A DNA stretch of 6,996 bases from Puniceicoccales bacterium (GTDB lineage: Bacteria; Verrucomicrobiota; Verrucomicrobiia; Opitutales; JAIRLM01): the NCBI GenBank assembly GCA_031281635.1, contig JAITFC010000086.1, positions 1 to 6,996 on the forward strand. Reading direction: 5' to 3'. Below are positions 6,176 to 6,996 of this stretch, piece by piece (position 1 is the first letter of the stretch; every line of letters begins with the position of its first letter). The notes under the pieces are model-generated. The model made no database searches and was not told where the DNA came from. It saw only the letters and a program-made list of their open reading frames with translations. A program made the position numbers and the translations under genes.

Positions 6176-6480
6176 CTATTTTTCCTGGTGATTGTACGCC
6201 AATAGCCACAGTATCAAATGCTTTCTGAGTTTATCTAGCGTTTCGAAAAAGTATATTTTCACAGTTTGTTCTTTGCTGGAACGGTTCATACACTCTATTA
6301 AACCGTTGGTCCATAGGTGTTTAAACTTCGTTAGCCTGTGCAAAATGTCGTGCTGAGCGCATTCTGCATCGAACGGATGGACTGCCATGTTTTTCGGCTG
6401 TAAATGCTTGGCCAGAAGCTTATAGGTAAATAAAGCGCCGTTGTCTTAGTGGATCTTTTATCGTACCGCAAGACAATGAG
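6176..6480 (-). pseudogene. Decayed IS481-like transposase fragment
   Basis: The minus strand encodes the C-terminal part of a DDE integrase-core transposase of IS481 type. An open piece of 70 codons (6388-6176) contains HRLTKFKHLWTNGLIECMNR, matching the family's HRLTK..HPWTNGQVERMNR with the third catalytic acid, then a YFFETLDKLRKHL-AYN stretch. The same frame continues upstream as DNGALFTYK (Asp at 6445), the second catalytic acid, but stop codons at 6448-6446 and further up interrupt it. Another frame just before reads VLRYDK (about 6476-6459), so a frameshift or small deletion joins the pieces. The N-terminal domain, first catalytic Asp and C-terminal end are missing. The first readable piece lies directly after the rplQ stop. 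It cannot encode an active enzyme. Confidence 0.75.
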
Positions 6481-6489
6481 ACGAAACAA

Positions 6490-6996
6490 CTAGGCATCCT
6501 TTTCCGCAGTCAACTCCTCCTGGCTCACTTGGTCAATGTTCGCATTGCCCTCGGTACGTCCATCAGCGACAGTTGATTGCACAATATCCCCCGAAGTTTC
6601 ATTTCTAACGTGATCTTTCTGTGCGCGCAACACTCTTTTTCGCCGAGCTCTTCTTGATTTTCCATGTCCCTCATCGTCCGCGGACAGCAATTCGATGATC
6701 GCCATCTTTGCTGCATCTCCCTTGCGCGGAACTAATTTATAAATGCGCGTGTATCCGCCTGGCCGCTCTAAAAACTGCTCTACTAACTCGTCAAAGAGAC
6801 GTTTCACAGCTGTCTGGTCGCGCACGCGAGCCACGGCCATGCGCCGATAGTGCAATTTCTGCTCCGGAACATTGGTGCGCGATGCTTTGCATGCCAACGT
6901 GATAACCTTCTCCGTAAACGGCCTCAATGCCTTAGCTTTTACGAGAGTGGTCCGAATTTTACCGTGACGTAACAAGGCCGCAGCTAATCCCGCTAC
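6490..6996 (-). CDS. rplQ: 50S ribosomal protein L17, N-terminus beyond right edge
   Basis: L17 (bL17) is a large-subunit ribosomal protein near the exit tunnel. The 168 residues seen include ALLRHGKIRTTL, KAKALRPFTEKVITLA and GGYTRIYKLVPRKGDAAKMA, all typical. By comparison with E. coli about 20 residues are missing before the window edge; a TTG at 6975 is internal, not the start. After the conserved IELL the chain continues for 64 residues, against 11 in E. coli: first a basic stretch (KSRRARRKR), then an acidic, polar tail. Such extensions occur in several phyla. The gene normally follows rpsD and rpoA, which would lie to the right. The transposase relic begins immediately after its stop. 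Confidence 0.95.
   Translation of the reverse strand, partial: VAGLAAALLRHGKIRTTLVKAKALRPFTEKVITLACKASRTNVPEQKLHYRRMAVARVRDQTAVKRLFDELVEQFLERPGGYTRIYKLVPRKGDAAKMAIIELLSADDEGHGKSRRARRKRVLRAQKDHVRNETSGDIVQSTVADGRTEGNANIDQVSQEELTAEKDA

Noticed and set aside
1..6996. CRISPR array, toxin-antitoxin, phage or retron module
   Set aside because: No regularly spaced repeats, no matching protein families and no structured reverse-transcriptase context were seen.

Overview
The window is a stretch of bacterial chromosome carrying mostly housekeeping genes of a Gram-negative organism. Kdo (LPS) biosynthesis is indicated by a KdsD-type isomerase. A long-form Rho with a low-complexity N-terminal extension, a C-terminally extended ribosomal protein L17 and an Opitutae-like helix-turn-helix protein suggest the PVC group, most likely Verrucomicrobiota (perhaps Opitutae/Puniceicoccales). 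That placement rests on remembered family resemblance, not a search.

Layout, left to right. At 1-432 (minus) is the 5' part of kdsD, cut by the window edge. An AT-rich divergent spacer (433-667) separates it from recA (668-1657, plus) and holds three copies of an octamer. A poorly coding stretch of about 260 bases follows, then a small helix-turn-helix protein gene of unknown role (domain about 2150-2422). A complete tRNA-Thr(CGU) with encoded CCA (2556-2631) sits just upstream of rho (2698-4674). After a C-rich, G-poor spacer come a Nudix hydrolase gene (4813-5379) and rnc (5369-6064), overlapping by 11 bases. A decayed IS481-like transposase fragment (about 6176-6480, minus) lies between rnc and the convergent rplQ (6490-6996, minus), whose start is beyond the right edge.

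The genes serve DNA repair (RecA), transcription termination (Rho), RNA processing (RNase III), translation (tRNA-Thr, L17), nucleotide clean-up (Nudix) and envelope synthesis (KdsD). I see no CRISPR array, phage module, toxin-antitoxin pair or defence island. The most unusual features are protein-level: a roughly 200-residue disordered, basic Rho extension with an AT-hook-like motif, loss of the two RNA-binding aromatics in the Rho cold-shock fold, an Asp-to-Asn change at an RNase III metal-site position, and a RecA lacking the usual acidic tail. I do not find convincing evidence of a wholly new system.
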